A DNA stretch of 64,000 bases, taken from Niastella sp. (GTDB lineage Bacteria; Bacteroidota; Bacteroidia; Chitinophagales; Chitinophagaceae). How positions within the stretch are numbered: the first letter of the stretch is position 1; each line of letters starts with the position of its first letter. The notes under the pieces are model-generated. The model had not been told where the DNA came from. It made no database searches and saw only the letters and a list, made by a program, of their open reading frames with translations. This document shows, piece after piece, positions 8,887 through 17,823 of this stretch. Where the stretch lies: positions 265 to 64,264 of the forward strand of contig JAGIBF010000012.1 in assembly GCA_017744515.1 (NCBI GenBank), written 5' to 3'. A program made the translations under genes and the position numbers.

Positions 8887-10458
8887 ATGAGAAAATTCCT
8901 GTTCACATGTTCAGCCATCGTACTCAGCTGCCTGGCACAGGCCCAGGACGAAAAGCTGGACGCCGATATGGTACAGAAGATACGTACCGAAGGACTGAAC
9001 AACTCTAAGGTCATGGACATCGTTTTCTACCTCACAGAAGTTAGCGGACCCCGTCTCAACAATTCACCCGGCTACATGCGCGCTGCCAACTGGGCAAAAA
9101 GCGAGCTCACGAAATACGGCGCAGAAGGCGCCCAGCTCGAAGCCTGGGGCGATTGGGGCAAAGGCTGGGAACTGGAAAAGTCCTACGTAGCCATGACAGC
9201 CCCTTACTACAGGCCGCTGATCGCATTTCCCAAAACCTGGACCTCCGGCACCAAAGGATTGAAAAGCGCAGAAGTGATCGTCCTCGAAGCCAAAGATTCG
9301 GTAGAACTCCTTTCCTATAAAGGCAAACTCAAAGGCAAGCTCGTCCTGATACCCCGCACAGATACATTGAAGCCCACATATACAGCCGATGGCAGCCGTC
9401 GCACAGAAGAAGAACTGAGCAAGATGGCAGCATGGACACCCAACCCTGCCCCGGCAGGCGGCGGCGGTCGCGGACAGGGCGGCCCTCGTGGAGGCTTCGG
9501 CGGCGCAATGGCCCTGCAGACAAAGATCAGGGATATGGCCAAAGCAGAAGGTGCAATAGCATTGTTGAGCACCAGCCCCCGCGGTCGCGATGGCACCCTG
9601 TTTGTACAAGGCGGTGGTGCTTATGCAGGCACGGCGCCTGAGAATTTCCTTGACATCATGTTGGCCTACGAAGATTACATGTCACTCCAAAGACTGGTGA
9701 AAGCAGGTATCCCCGTAAAAATTGACGTAGACGTAAAATCTAAATTCTATACCGCCGACCTCAAAGGATACAACGTAGTAGCAGAGATCAAAGGCACCGA
9801 TCCCCAGCTGAAAGAAGAGCTGGTGATGTTGGGCGGCCACCTCGATTCATGGCATGGATCAGTGGGCGCTACCGACAACGCCGCCGGATGCGCTGTAATG
9901 ATGGAAGCCATCCGCATCCTGAAAGTACTGAACATTAAACCACGCCGCACGATCCGCATCGCATTGTGGGGTGGGGAAGAGCAGGGCCTCCACGGTTCCC
10001 GCAACTATGTACGCAACCATTTCACCGATACCACTACACGTCGCTTCAATGCAGCAGGCGATAAAGTAGCCGCCTACTTCAACCTCGACAATGGCACCGG
10101 TAAAATACGTGGCATCTACACACAAGGAAATGAAGGCGTGAAACCGATCTTCGCCAAATGGCTTGAGCCATTCAAAGACCTCGGCGCTACCACCGTTACA
10201 TTGCAAAACACAGGCGGCACCGATCACCTGTCATTCGATGGCATTGGATTAGCAGGCTTCCAGTTCATCCAGGATGAAATAGAGTACAACACACGTACAC
10301 ACCATACCAATATGGATTCCTACGATCACCTGCAGGCCGACGACCTCAAACAAGCCGCCACCGTGATCGCATCCTTTGTATACCACGCCGCCCAGCGCGA
10401 CGCAAAACTGCCCCGCAAACCGGCTATACAAGCCGCTCCGGGAAGACAAGGCTTTTAA
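8887..10458 (+). CDS. Exported M28-family zinc peptidase with PA-type insert
   Basis: Exopeptidase of family M28, with two zinc ions in the active site; probably releases N-terminal residues from peptides in the periplasm or outside the cell. The 523-residue protein starts at the ATG at 8887, which begins a signal peptide (AIVLSCLAQAQ); an earlier frame start at 8740 adds an implausible leader. Visible ligand motifs are GGHLDSW (H318, D320), GATDNAAG (D330), GEEQG (E364/E365), NLDNG (D401) and a late THHTNMDSYDH (H472/H473). Residues about 115-295 are the usual protease-associated insert; it contains an unusual glycine/arginine-rich run near 9450-9510. Monocistronic, closed by the hairpin at 10523. 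Confidence 0.9.
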   Translation: MRKFLFTCSAIVLSCLAQAQDEKLDADMVQKIRTEGLNNSKVMDIVFYLTEVSGPRLNNSPGYMRAANWAKSELTKYGAEGAQLEAWGDWGKGWELEKSYVAMTAPYYRPLIAFPKTWTSGTKGLKSAEVIVLEAKDSVELLSYKGKLKGKLVLIPRTDTLKPTYTADGSRRTEEELSKMAAWTPNPAPAGGGGRGQGGPRGGFGGAMALQTKIRDMAKAEGAIALLSTSPRGRDGTLFVQGGGAYAGTAPENFLDIMLAYEDYMSLQRLVKAGIPVKIDVDVKSKFYTADLKGYNVVAEIKGTDPQLKEELVMLGGHLDSWHGSVGATDNAAGCAVMMEAIRILKVLNIKPRRTIRIALWGGEEQGLHGSRNYVRNHFTDTTTRRFNAAGDKVAAYFNLDNGTGKIRGIYTQGNEGVKPIFAKWLEPFKDLGATTVTLQNTGGTDHLSFDGIGLAGFQFIQDEIEYNTRTHHTNMDSYDHLQADDLKQAATVIASFVYHAAQRDAKLPRKPAIQAAPGRQGF

Positions 10459-10522
10459 AAAAGTAAGTCTATAGGAAGTATGTGAAAAGAAACGGTTTTA
10501 AAGTAAAACGATAGAAAATAAA

Positions 10523-10551
10523 AACGCCCGGGATAAATAAACCCGGGCGTT
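10523..10551. terminator. Bidirectional intrinsic terminator
   Basis: Perfect 10-bp stem AACGCCCGGG / CCCGGGCGTT around a 9-nt A/T loop. It is preceded by an A-rich and followed by a T-rich stretch, and lies between convergent genes, so it can serve both. Confidence 0.85.
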
Positions 10552-10630
10552 CTATTTTCAATTAGTAATAAGTGAAGCAAAAGAAATCAAAGCAAAAGCT
10601 ATTTCCTCCCAATCCTTAAAATCCCTCAAA

Positions 10631-11482
10631 TCATGGTTCAGACTTATACTTAAACTTCACCACCGCACTCTTCTGTTCACTCGACGACAACCGCACCTCA
10701 TACCGCTTCTTCCCAACAGTAATGACCATCAAAGCAGTGTTGGGCGGAATACGCCCAAGATTCTCGGCATACATCATCAGCTCATACTCGGTATTGGGAA
10801 AAGCAGTAAACTGTAAAGGAAGCGGCTTGTCGGTAAGCCGTTTCTTATGCAGTAATAAGGTATTGTTCAGTAATACACTTACCGTATCATCATCGATCTC
10901 GGCATTGTCATACAATTCGATCTTCACGGTAGGAGAGTCGATCACCACCGTTTGCACCACTTCCTTTTCACGCGATTGCAACTTCAGGTTCTGTTGCAGC
11001 TTCAGCAACGTATCACTTTGATAAATGTCTACCGGGAAAGTGGGAACAGACACCCGGTTAAGAGAGATTTTACCGGGAGGACAAGCATTGTTATTACCCA
11101 TTTCATGCCCGCGCCAGTCACCCAGCAACACTTCTTCTACACCATTTTTCGACCAGGTGAGATCATACACCTTGATACAGGGAATACAATTGGCCGGAAC
11201 ACTATATTGCAATACGGCACTTTCAGAGATCACCATGCGTTTGTTCAGCGGGTTATAGCGACCGGTAAAATTGACCTTGGTAAATTGCTTATTGTCAACG
11301 TAACTATAAGCATTACCCATCATGGTAGTCTCATTCGAATAATAAATATGCAGTTCCAGAAAATACTCGGGAAAACAACCCTGAGAACCTTGCGTGCGCT
11401 TGCCACGCCAGATACCGGTAAGGGATTGCGCTGCCAAAGAGCCGCTACAAATAACCATGAGAAACACGAAGAGAAAACGCAT
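10631..11482 (-). CDS. Exported hypothetical protein, paralogue of the next gene upstream
   Basis: 283 residues with a signal peptide (VICSGSLAAQ) followed at once by SLTGIWRGKR. The N-terminal half has alternating beta segments and several cysteines. The C-terminal ~110 residues form a second domain containing KIELYDNAEIDDDTVSVLLN and ENLGRIPPNTALMVI. Both domains recur in the same order in the protein encoded at 11646-12836, so the two genes are tandem paralogues, about 160 bp apart and on the same strand. The C-terminal domain looks beta-rich and adhesion- or carbohydrate-binding-like; no family name is recognised. Confidence 0.55.
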   Translation of the reverse strand: MRFLFVFLMVICSGSLAAQSLTGIWRGKRTQGSQGCFPEYFLELHIYYSNETTMMGNAYSYVDNKQFTKVNFTGRYNPLNKRMVISESAVLQYSVPANCIPCIKVYDLTWSKNGVEEVLLGDWRGHEMGNNNACPPGKISLNRVSVPTFPVDIYQSDTLLKLQQNLKLQSREKEVVQTVVIDSPTVKIELYDNAEIDDDTVSVLLNNTLLLHKKRLTDKPLPLQFTAFPNTEYELMMYAENLGRIPPNTALMVITVGKKRYEVRLSSSEQKSAVVKFKYKSEP

Positions 11483-11550
11483 TGGGGGATTTTATCGGAA
11501 ATTACCAACTACAACAATACAAGCCACACTAATTTATGTGAGCGGTACAG

Positions 11551-11645
11551 AAAGTCCGCAAGTCTGCAAGTCCGAAAGTCGGTAAGTAAATCAGTTTATA
11601 CAAAACATGCTTTCGGTCTCCGGACTTTCGGTCTTTCCGGCTTTC
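11551..11645. repeat. Inverted array of drifting AAGTCCG words
   Basis: The left arm (11551-11588) repeats AAAGTCCGC, AAGTCTGC, AAGTCCGA, AAGTCGG. After a 21-bp spacer, the right arm (11610-11645) repeats the complement CTTTCGG, CGGACTTTCGG, CTTTCCGG. The arms can pair imperfectly into a long hairpin between two tandem paralogues. The right arm reaches the stop codon of the upstream gene. Related words occur at 13067-13104. Confidence 0.7.
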
Positions 11646-12836
11646 TTACGGCCCAGGCTTATACTTGAATATCACCACCGCATTCTTCTGCTCCGTAGAA
11701 GTAATGCGCACTTCAAACGTCTGCTTGCCGGCATCCACCACCATTAGAGAAGTATTGGGAGGCACCTCACCCAGGTTCTCAGCCACCATCACCAGCTCAT
11801 GATAAGCGTTCTCATCATCCAGCTTTATCTTTAATGGAATAGCTTTTTCCGTCAACCGTTGTTTGGAGAGAACCAGCTTTTTATCGAGATATACAGAGAT
11901 AGTATCATTATCCACACTACCATTGTCATAGATCCTGATGAAGATCTCGTTGGCATTGGTAGTAATGGTTTTTACCAGTTCATTTTCCCGCGTCACCAAT
12001 ATCTTGGGCGTAGGTACGGGCGGAGCCACCACTACCGGCTTTTCAACCCTCTTCACAGAATCCACGATGATGGGTTTGGTCGTCAGGTTAGGTTCCTGCG
12101 TTTTTGCCACCGGCGGTGTCTTGGGCGGGTCGGCCTTCTTTACAGTAGTATTGCTTTTGGGAGTAGTGACAGGAGGTTTGGTGGCAGGTTTCGTTACCGG
12201 GGTCGTCTTAGCCGTAGAAGTAGGCGGGGGAGTAACCTTTTTGGTCACTGCCGGCTTCTCAACAACGACAGGAGTGGTTTTCCTGGCCACGGCACTATCA
12301 GGCTTGGGAGCAGCCACCAATGGCTTCTTCTCTGCATCCTTTTCCCGCTCCACAAGAAAAGGCTCCTTATAAAAATCAGAAGTAACAACCTTGCGCAAAA
12401 ACACAGTACCCTTGCCACAATCAGTAGAATCGCTCAATTTCATACTCGTATAAGTACCCTCCAGAAACTCTTCATCACCCACCTTGGAATATTGCAAAAA
12501 GAGCGTCATCAGGCAAATGCCGCCGCCACTGCTCATGCGCTGCTCCACGATCTTGAGCTCGTCCAGTAAAACTTTGCCGGTTTTGGGATTCACAGTACCC
12601 TGGCAGGTAGCCTTGCCATAAAAAACGGTAGTAAGATAGGAGTAAGTAACACCCGCGAAAGCCTTGTCCTTTTGGTCCAGTTGCACTTCAAACTTATACC
12701 GGTCATCCTGACCCAGCATTTCCATCAGCCGGTTCTTCGCCATTGAGCGGAAACCACCCCTCCAGATGCCCGTCAGGTCCTGGGCCGATGCGGAAATACC
12801 AACACAACAGATCGCAAAAAGTAAAAATCGCTTCAT
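11646..12836 (-). CDS. Exported hypothetical protein with Pro/Thr/Lys-rich linker
   Basis: 396 residues from the ATG at 12836; an in-frame GTG 15 bases upstream is less likely. A signal peptide ends in GISASAQ and is followed by DLTGIWRGG, as in the neighbouring paralogue. The two shared domains are separated here by about 120 residues of low-complexity sequence rich in proline, threonine, lysine and valine (for example TTPVTKPATKPPVTT), probably a flexible or cell-wall-spanning linker that the 283-residue paralogue lacks. The C-terminal domain repeats RIYDNGSVDNDTISVYLD and ENLGEVPPNTSLMVV. Function unknown; surface or periplasmic location is likely. Confidence 0.55.
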   Translation of the reverse strand: MKRFLLFAICCVGISASAQDLTGIWRGGFRSMAKNRLMEMLGQDDRYKFEVQLDQKDKAFAGVTYSYLTTVFYGKATCQGTVNPKTGKVLLDELKIVEQRMSSGGGICLMTLFLQYSKVGDEEFLEGTYTSMKLSDSTDCGKGTVFLRKVVTSDFYKEPFLVEREKDAEKKPLVAAPKPDSAVARKTTPVVVEKPAVTKKVTPPPTSTAKTTPVTKPATKPPVTTPKSNTTVKKADPPKTPPVAKTQEPNLTTKPIIVDSVKRVEKPVVVAPPVPTPKILVTRENELVKTITTNANEIFIRIYDNGSVDNDTISVYLDKKLVLSKQRLTEKAIPLKIKLDDENAYHELVMVAENLGEVPPNTSLMVVDAGKQTFEVRITSTEQKNAVVIFKYKPGP

Positions 12837-12920
12837 GAATAAAAACCTCACAGGGGCAAATTAGTTAAATTATCAGTTTATTACGATAAATATCGTATGT
12901 CATCATCTGCAAAAGTTCGT

Positions 12921-12928
12921 TAAATTTG
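12921..12928 (+). promoter_or_regulatory. Candidate -7 element for thrS
   Basis: TAAATTTG matches the Bacteroidota TAnnTTTG consensus, about 210 bp before the thrS start. No clear TTTG -33 box is present at the right distance, so the call is weak. Confidence 0.35.
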
Positions 12929-13066
12929 CGGTTCTCTCGGATATGGGATAGCTGGATGCGGGCCCAAGATACGCGTTTCGCCGATACGATCATCTACCAT
13001 GCATCCATACAAGCTGCGTCAACAACAATGCTATATAAACGTGCTTTCGGTTGTTGACGAAACCCA

Positions 13067-13104
13067 CGGACTTTCCGACTTTCGGACTTTCCGACTTCCG
13101 GACT
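13067..13104. repeat. GGACTTTCC word array
   Basis: Short tandem words CGGACTTTCC, GACTTTC, GGACTTTCC, GACTTCC, GGACT. It shares its vocabulary with the array at 11551-11645 and lies just before thrS. Confidence 0.65.
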
Positions 13105-13137
13105 GATTTATCACAACAGAAACGGCAATAACAACAA

Positions 13138-15072
13138 ATGATCAAAATTACATTACCGGACGGAGCAATACGGGAGTATGAAGCAGGAGTCTCTGCTTTA
13201 GACGTCGCAAAATCGATCAGCGAAGGGCTCGCCAGGAAAGTACTGGCAGCAAATGTCAACGGGCAAGTGTGGGATGCCACGCGGCCAATAACCGAAGATG
13301 CAAACCTGAAACTCCTCACGTGGGATGATGATGGCGGTAAGAGCACCTTCTGGCACTCCTCGGCCCACCTGATGGCAGAGGCAGTAGAAGACCTGTTCCC
13401 CGGAGCCAAATTCTGGGTAGGCCCGGCAATTGAAAAAGGATTTTACTACGATATAGACCTCGGCGGTCGTCAGATCAGCGAAGAAGACCTGCGCAAGCTG
13501 GAAAAGAAGATGAACGAACTGGCCAAACAAAACAACAGCTATGTACGCAAAGCCATGCCCAAGGCAGAAGCAGTAAAATACTTTACCGAAAAAGGCGACG
13601 AGTACAAGCTGGACCTCCTGAGCAACCTCAACGACGGAGAGATCACCTTCTATACACAAGGAACCTTTACCGACCTGTGCCGCGGACCCCACATCCCGAC
13701 CACAGCACCCATCAAAGCCATTAAGCTTACGAACATAGCCGGAGCCTATTGGAAAAACGATTCCAACAACAAGCAACTCACCCGTATTTACGGCGTAACC
13801 TTCCCTTCCCAAAAAGAATTGGATGAATACCTGCAATTACTGGAAGAAGCCAAAAAGCGCGACCACCGGAAGCTGGGCAAGGAATTAGGCATTTTCACCA
13901 TGGACGATGATGTAGGCCAGGGCCTGCCCCTGTGGATGCCAAACGGTACCATCATCATTGAAGAGTTGGAAAAACTGGCAAAAGAAACAGAACAGAAAGG
14001 CGGCTACAAGAGAGTAGTGACCCCCCACATCGCCAAAGAGAGCATGTACCTCACCAGCGGACACTTGCCCTACTATCAGGACAGTATGTACCCCCCCATG
14101 GAACTTGACGGTACCAGGTACTACCTGAAATCGATGAACTGTCCCCACCACCACAAAATATTCGCAGCCGAGCCACGCAGCTACAAAGAACTGCCCCTCC
14201 GCCTGGCCGAATATGGCACCTGCTACCGCTACGAGCAAAGCGGGGAGCTGTTTGGGTTGATGCGCGTGCGCTGCTTGCACATGAACGACGCCCACATCTA
14301 TTGTACCCGCGAGCAGTTTGCCAACGAGTTCAGGGCCGTTAACGACATGTATAGCAAGTACTTCAAGATATTCGGTATCGACAAGTACGTCATGCGCCTG
14401 TCACTCCACGAACCCTCCAAGCTCGGCCAGAAGTACATCAACGAGCCGGAATTGTGGCTGGAAACCGAGGAAATGGTACGGCAGGTACTGAAAGAGTCCA
14501 ACATCCCCTATGTGGAAGTACCCGATGAAGGCGCCTTCTACGGACCCAAGATCGACGTACAGATCTGGAGCACCATCGGACGCGAGTTTACCCTTGCTAC
14601 CAACCAGGTCGACTTTGCACAGGGACGACGCTTCAAGCTGGAGTTTACCAACAAGGAAAACACCCCCGAAACCCCGCTCATCATTCACCGGGCGCCCCTG
14701 GGTACCCACGAGCGCTTTATCGGCTTCCTGTTGGAACACTACGCAGGCAAGTTCCCGGCATGGCTGGCACCCGTACAAGTCAAGGTGCTGCCCATTTCCG
14801 ATAAGTTCTTGCCCTACGCAAATACTATTTTAGAATCCCTGAAAAATGCAGATATTCGTGGAGAGGTCGATGACCGCAATGAGAAGATAGGCAAGAAGAT
14901 CCGCGATACTGAGCTCATGAAGGTTCCTTACATGCTGGTAGTAGGAGAGAAAGAAATGAACGAAGGCAAAGTTGCTATCCGCAGACAAGGAAAAGGAGAT
15001 ATAGGCGTTAAACCAATCGAAGAGTTTATTGTTGAATTAGCGGCAGAAATTAAAGAACGCCGCGGAGAATAA
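13138..15072 (+). CDS. thrS: Threonine-tRNA ligase
   Basis: Class II aminoacyl-tRNA synthetase that charges tRNA-Thr. At 644 residues it is full length, with domains in standard order: TGS domain (about 1-62), editing domain with the HSSAHLMAEAVE histidine motif (about 75-225), catalytic core with the zinc-cysteine motif MNCPHHH, motif 2 region GTCYRYEQSGELFGLMRVR and motif 3 region APLGTHERFIGF, then an anticodon-binding domain (about 545-640). ATG at 13138 begins the TGS domain directly. It is followed after 81 bp by infC, the classic thrS-infC order, but rpmI-rplT are not next to it here. Confidence 0.97.
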   Translation: MIKITLPDGAIREYEAGVSALDVAKSISEGLARKVLAANVNGQVWDATRPITEDANLKLLTWDDDGGKSTFWHSSAHLMAEAVEDLFPGAKFWVGPAIEKGFYYDIDLGGRQISEEDLRKLEKKMNELAKQNNSYVRKAMPKAEAVKYFTEKGDEYKLDLLSNLNDGEITFYTQGTFTDLCRGPHIPTTAPIKAIKLTNIAGAYWKNDSNNKQLTRIYGVTFPSQKELDEYLQLLEEAKKRDHRKLGKELGIFTMDDDVGQGLPLWMPNGTIIIEELEKLAKETEQKGGYKRVVTPHIAKESMYLTSGHLPYYQDSMYPPMELDGTRYYLKSMNCPHHHKIFAAEPRSYKELPLRLAEYGTCYRYEQSGELFGLMRVRCLHMNDAHIYCTREQFANEFRAVNDMYSKYFKIFGIDKYVMRLSLHEPSKLGQKYINEPELWLETEEMVRQVLKESNIPYVEVPDEGAFYGPKIDVQIWSTIGREFTLATNQVDFAQGRRFKLEFTNKENTPETPLIIHRAPLGTHERFIGFLLEHYAGKFPAWLAPVQVKVLPISDKFLPYANTILESLKNADIRGEVDDRNEKIGKKIRDTELMKVPYMLVVGEKEMNEGKVAIRRQGKGDIGVKPIEEFIVELAAEIKERRGE

Positions 15073-15153
15073 ACTACATGTAAAAAATAGTATATTTAAG
15101 GACCGTACCTATAACCAAAAACAAATAAAATTTAGTTCACGTAAAAATTGTAA

Positions 15154-15747
15154 ATGGCATTTCCACCGAGACCTCCGAGAGGTAATTTCAATCCACGTTT
15201 TCGAAAAGAACAACAACAAGAACACCGCACCAACCATATGATCCGCGTACCTCAGGTACGACTGGTGGGCGACAACGTAACCGTAGGTGTTTATTCCATC
15301 CAGGAAGCGCTCAAAATGGCGCAGGAGCAAGCACTCGACCTGGTAGAAATTTCACCACAGGCCGATCCCCCGGTATGTAAGATCATCGACTATAATAAAT
15401 TCCTGTACGAGAAGAAGAAGAAAGAGAAAGAGATGAAGGCCAACAGTAAAACGGCCGAAGTAAAAGAGATCCGTTTTACACCTGGCACCGACGACCATGA
15501 CTTCGACTTCAAAGCACGCCATGCCGAAACCTTCCTCAAAGAAGGCAACAAGGTAAAAGCTTATGTACAGTTCAAAGGCCGCGCCATCATGTTCAAAGAA
15601 CGTGGAGAATTGGTGCTCCTGAAGTTTGCAGAACGCCTCGCCGAAGTAGGACAGCCCGAAGGCATGCCCAAACTCGAAGGAAAGCGTATGCTGATGATCA
15701 TCGCACCAAAGGGCAAACAAAAGAAGCCCAAAGACGCCAAAGAATAA
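15154..15747 (+). CDS. infC: Translation initiation factor IF-3
   Basis: Binds the 30S subunit, prevents premature 50S joining and checks start-codon selection. 197 residues: an N-terminal domain with VGVYSIQEALKMAQEQ and DLVEISPQADPPVCKIIDYN, a lysine-rich linker, and a C-terminal domain with HDFDFKARHAETFLKEGNKV and the FKGRAIMFKE strand. The ATG start at 15154 gives an N-terminal extension of about 30 residues (MAFPPRPPRG...) relative to short bacterial forms. The start is ATG, not the rare AUU used for autoregulation in enterobacteria. Probably co-transcribed with thrS and closed by the hairpin at 15767. Confidence 0.97.
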   Translation: MAFPPRPPRGNFNPRFRKEQQQEHRTNHMIRVPQVRLVGDNVTVGVYSIQEALKMAQEQALDLVEISPQADPPVCKIIDYNKFLYEKKKKEKEMKANSKTAEVKEIRFTPGTDDHDFDFKARHAETFLKEGNKVKAYVQFKGRAIMFKERGELVLLKFAERLAEVGQPEGMPKLEGKRMLMIIAPKGKQKKPKDAKE

Positions 15748-15766
15748 TAACTAAGCGTACAATATC

Positions 15767-15797
15767 AAAAGCATCCCGCCACCAGCGGGATGCTTTT
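15767..15797. terminator. Strong intrinsic terminator after infC
   Basis: Perfect 13-bp stem AAAAGCATCCCGC / GCGGGATGCTTTT with a 5-nt loop. It ends the thrS-infC transcript, confirming that rpmI-rplT are not part of it. Confidence 0.9.
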
Positions 15798-15801
15798 GTC
15801 T

Positions 15802-15861
15802 TGTCAGGCTGAGCCTGTCGAAGCCCCACCTTGTCACCCTGAGCTTGTCGAAGGGTCGAAA
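15802..15861. repeat. Two REP-like half elements
   Basis: TGTCAGGCTGAGCCTGTCGA (from 15802) and, seven bases after the first ends, TGTCACCCTGAGCTTGTCGA with an AGGGTCGAAAG tail (from 15832). Both belong to the dispersed TGTCAssCTGAGCyTGTCGAAG family found eight times in this window. The second ends two bases before the stop codon of the convergent OmpA gene. Confidence 0.8.
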
Positions 15862-15863
15862 GA

Positions 15864-17171
15864 TCACAACCTCACAAACTCCACCCGCCTGTTATTAGCC
15901 TTACCAGTGGGCGTATCATTCTTGTCAGCAGGCTCCGATTCGCCTTTTCCGTCCGCTTCCATGCGGGAAGAATCTATATTAAACTCCTTGGACAACGCAG
16001 CCTTCACAGCCGCCGCCCGGCGTTTGGACAAGTCCATATTCGATACATCATCACCATCACTATCCGTATGACCGATGATCTTTACTTTCACATCACCATG
16101 CTCCGTCAGCACACCGGCAATCTCTTTCAACACACCATAAGACTCCGGCTTGATGCGATCACTATTTACATCGAATAAAATACCGTGCGTCACAAACTTG
16201 CCCTCCGTAATAAGCTTGTTTCGTGTATCGGGCGCGCCTACGGCGAGACGTACATTGTGCAGCAAATAACGGTCATTAGCATCACTGGTACCACCAAGCA
16301 TGAACAACAACGTATTGTACTTCTTCACCCCATCGAAAGCACGCGGCACATCCCACACCTTCTCCTCATTCAGATATACCCGCAGCCGTTGCTTTTGCCG
16401 CCATATGGAAACCTTCACGTACGTATTACGCTTACTATGAAATTGAGCAGTAGCACTCTCATTCTCCATATCCGGGTTGCCGGCATTCCACACACCAAAG
16501 CCCGAACGCCCACGGCTGCCGCCAGCTTCCGTTGGGTGGATCCATACCTCCACCGCTTCCTTCCTGGCAGGACCAAAAGCCTTGTAACTCTGGAACTCCT
16601 TCTTATTGACAAGAGCAGCCATGTACAAATGGAAAGCAGAAGAGTAATAACTGTAATCAGCATTACACATCACGTCAAATTCCAGCGTAAAATTCTCAGG
16701 CAGCGAAGTGATGAACTCGGGCATGAACACACCCTCCTTCGAAAGCGAAAGCCATTTACCGGTTTTACCTTCAACAGTTACAAGTTCGCCGGTAGAATTA
16801 GTATTCCATTTATCCGGAAAATCACCAACAGCATCCTGCGAAAAATCCTCTTCAACCAGTATCTTCTCACCAGGCACAAAGTCGAACTTACTGTAACTCT
16901 TCAGGCCGCCCGTTTTGCCATTGCCCATGCCGCCACCATTATTCCCTCCGTTTGCTTCTTCATTCGCAGCCCCCTCTTCAGAAGAAGACTTACCATTCTC
17001 CTTTTTAGGTTTCTTCTTGCCGTCGACGGCATCATCTATCGACTTATCAACCTTCTGATTGATCTTCTGTTCAACCTTGTTTTGAGCACTTTTACCCAGG
17101 CGTTTCAGGATTTGCGCCTGCGAAAGCTGCAGCATAAGAACAAAAGACAGCAGCAAAAACAACTTATTCAT
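15864..17171 (-). CDS. OmpA-family outer-membrane protein with lectin-like central domain
   Basis: Exported 435-residue protein that probably links the outer membrane to peptidoglycan. A signal peptide (MLQLSQAQ) is followed by a charged, glycine/asparagine-rich linker (about residues 30-90). A central ~200-residue beta-sandwich region resembles a laminin-G/concanavalin-type domain (FTLEFDVMCNADYSYYSS, QKQRLRVYLNEEKVWDV). The C-terminal OmpA domain has FDVNSDRIKPES, GHTDSDGDD, LSKRRAAAVKAAL and NNRRVEF, including the Asp and Arg that bind diaminopimelate. Transcribed against infC. The central domain suggests additional glycan binding, which is inferred. Confidence 0.8.
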   Translation of the reverse strand: MNKLFLLLSFVLMLQLSQAQILKRLGKSAQNKVEQKINQKVDKSIDDAVDGKKKPKKENGKSSSEEGAANEEANGGNNGGGMGNGKTGGLKSYSKFDFVPGEKILVEEDFSQDAVGDFPDKWNTNSTGELVTVEGKTGKWLSLSKEGVFMPEFITSLPENFTLEFDVMCNADYSYYSSAFHLYMAALVNKKEFQSYKAFGPARKEAVEVWIHPTEAGGSRGRSGFGVWNAGNPDMENESATAQFHSKRNTYVKVSIWRQKQRLRVYLNEEKVWDVPRAFDGVKKYNTLLFMLGGTSDANDRYLLHNVRLAVGAPDTRNKLITEGKFVTHGILFDVNSDRIKPESYGVLKEIAGVLTEHGDVKVKIIGHTDSDGDDVSNMDLSKRRAAAVKAALSKEFNIDSSRMEADGKGESEPADKNDTPTGKANNRRVEFVRL

Positions 17172-17291
17172 ATTGATGGGTTTTGATTAGGCGAGGTAAA
17201 AATATCACCTTGCCCAACCCCCGCAAGGCCCGTTTAAACGCATTACATGTAGTTGTTTTTATGCCGGAAAATGTTTATAGATTGCAGCACT

Positions 17292-17633
17292 ATGGAAATC
17301 GAATGGTTGCAAAAACAATGTCTTTCCTGGCCCGCAACAGAAGAAGAAGTGAAGTGGGAGAACGCCCTGTGTTACATGGTTGCCCGGAAAATATTCTGTC
17401 TGTACGGATTAGATGATGGCCGCATATCCTTCAAAGTACCCGACGAACAGTTTGAAGAACTCTCAGGCACAGATGGCTTTATACCTGCGCCCTACCTGGC
17501 ACGCGCCAAATGGGTAACACTCGTACAACTGGAGAAAGTAACCAAGAGAGAACTGGCAGATTACCTGAAACAATCATACGAACTCATAAAAGCCAAACTC
17601 CCTAAAAAAGTAAAAACCGAATACGGACTTTGA
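17292..17633 (+). CDS. MmcQ/YjbR-family protein
   Basis: A 113-residue protein of the MmcQ/YjbR (CyaY-like fold) family, whose members are thought to bind DNA but lack a settled function. Visible family features are the FCLYGLDDGRISFKVP strand pair, a FEEL segment, and the PAPYLARAKWVTLVQLE block with its conserved Trp, followed by a C-terminal helix. ATG at 17292 was chosen over an upstream frame start at 17253, which would add 13 residues foreign to the family. It ends just before the tandem repeat at 17638. Confidence 0.75.
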   Translation: MEIEWLQKQCLSWPATEEEVKWENALCYMVARKIFCLYGLDDGRISFKVPDEQFEELSGTDGFIPAPYLARAKWVTLVQLEKVTKRELADYLKQSYELIKAKLPKKVKTEYGL

Positions 17634-17637
17634 ACTA

Positions 17638-17789
17638 TTGTCACCCTGAGCTCATTGTCACCCTAAGCTCATTGTCACCCTAAGCTCACTGTCACCCTAA
17701 GCTCATTGCCACCCTAAGCTCATTGTCACCCTAAGCTCACTGTCACCCTAAACTCACTGTCACCCTGAGCTTGTCGAAGGGTCGAAAAG
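17638..17789. repeat. Tandem 17-bp repeat derived from a REP half element
   Basis: Seven contiguous 17-bp units of the form TTGTCACCCTAAGCTCA, differing at one or two positions (TTG/CTG, GTC/GCC, GAG/AAG/AAA). They are followed at 17757 by a complete half element TGTCACCCTGAGCTTGTCGA with its AGGGTCGAAAAG tail. The unit equals the left half of the dispersed REP-like element plus CA. Confidence 0.9.
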
Positions 17790-17823
17790 TATCGCACCTT
17801 AAACATTCATTAGTTTAACCAAT

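Larger units (their letters stand above)
12837..13137. other. thrS upstream region
   Basis: A 300-bp divergent spacer between an exported hypothetical gene and thrS. It holds a candidate promoter element at 12921-12928 and a word array at 13067-13104. No T-box-like leader or small gene was recognised. Confidence 0.5.

Noticed and set aside
11859-12569. Frames of 144 and 236 codons antisense to the Pro/Thr-rich gene
   Set aside because: Low-complexity linker DNA is open in several frames; neither has a start context or protein-like sequence.
12837-13137. T-box or tRNA-like leader before thrS
   Set aside because: No specifier loop, T-box sequence or cloverleaf could be found; T-box control is also not typical of this phylum.
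16185-17186. Long frame of 333 codons antisense to the OmpA gene
   Set aside because: It mirrors codon usage of the real gene on the other strand, has basic, leucine/isoleucine-rich nonsense composition and no domain.
17638-17789. Tandem 17-bp repeats as a CRISPR array
   Set aside because: Units are contiguous with no spacers and no cas genes are nearby.
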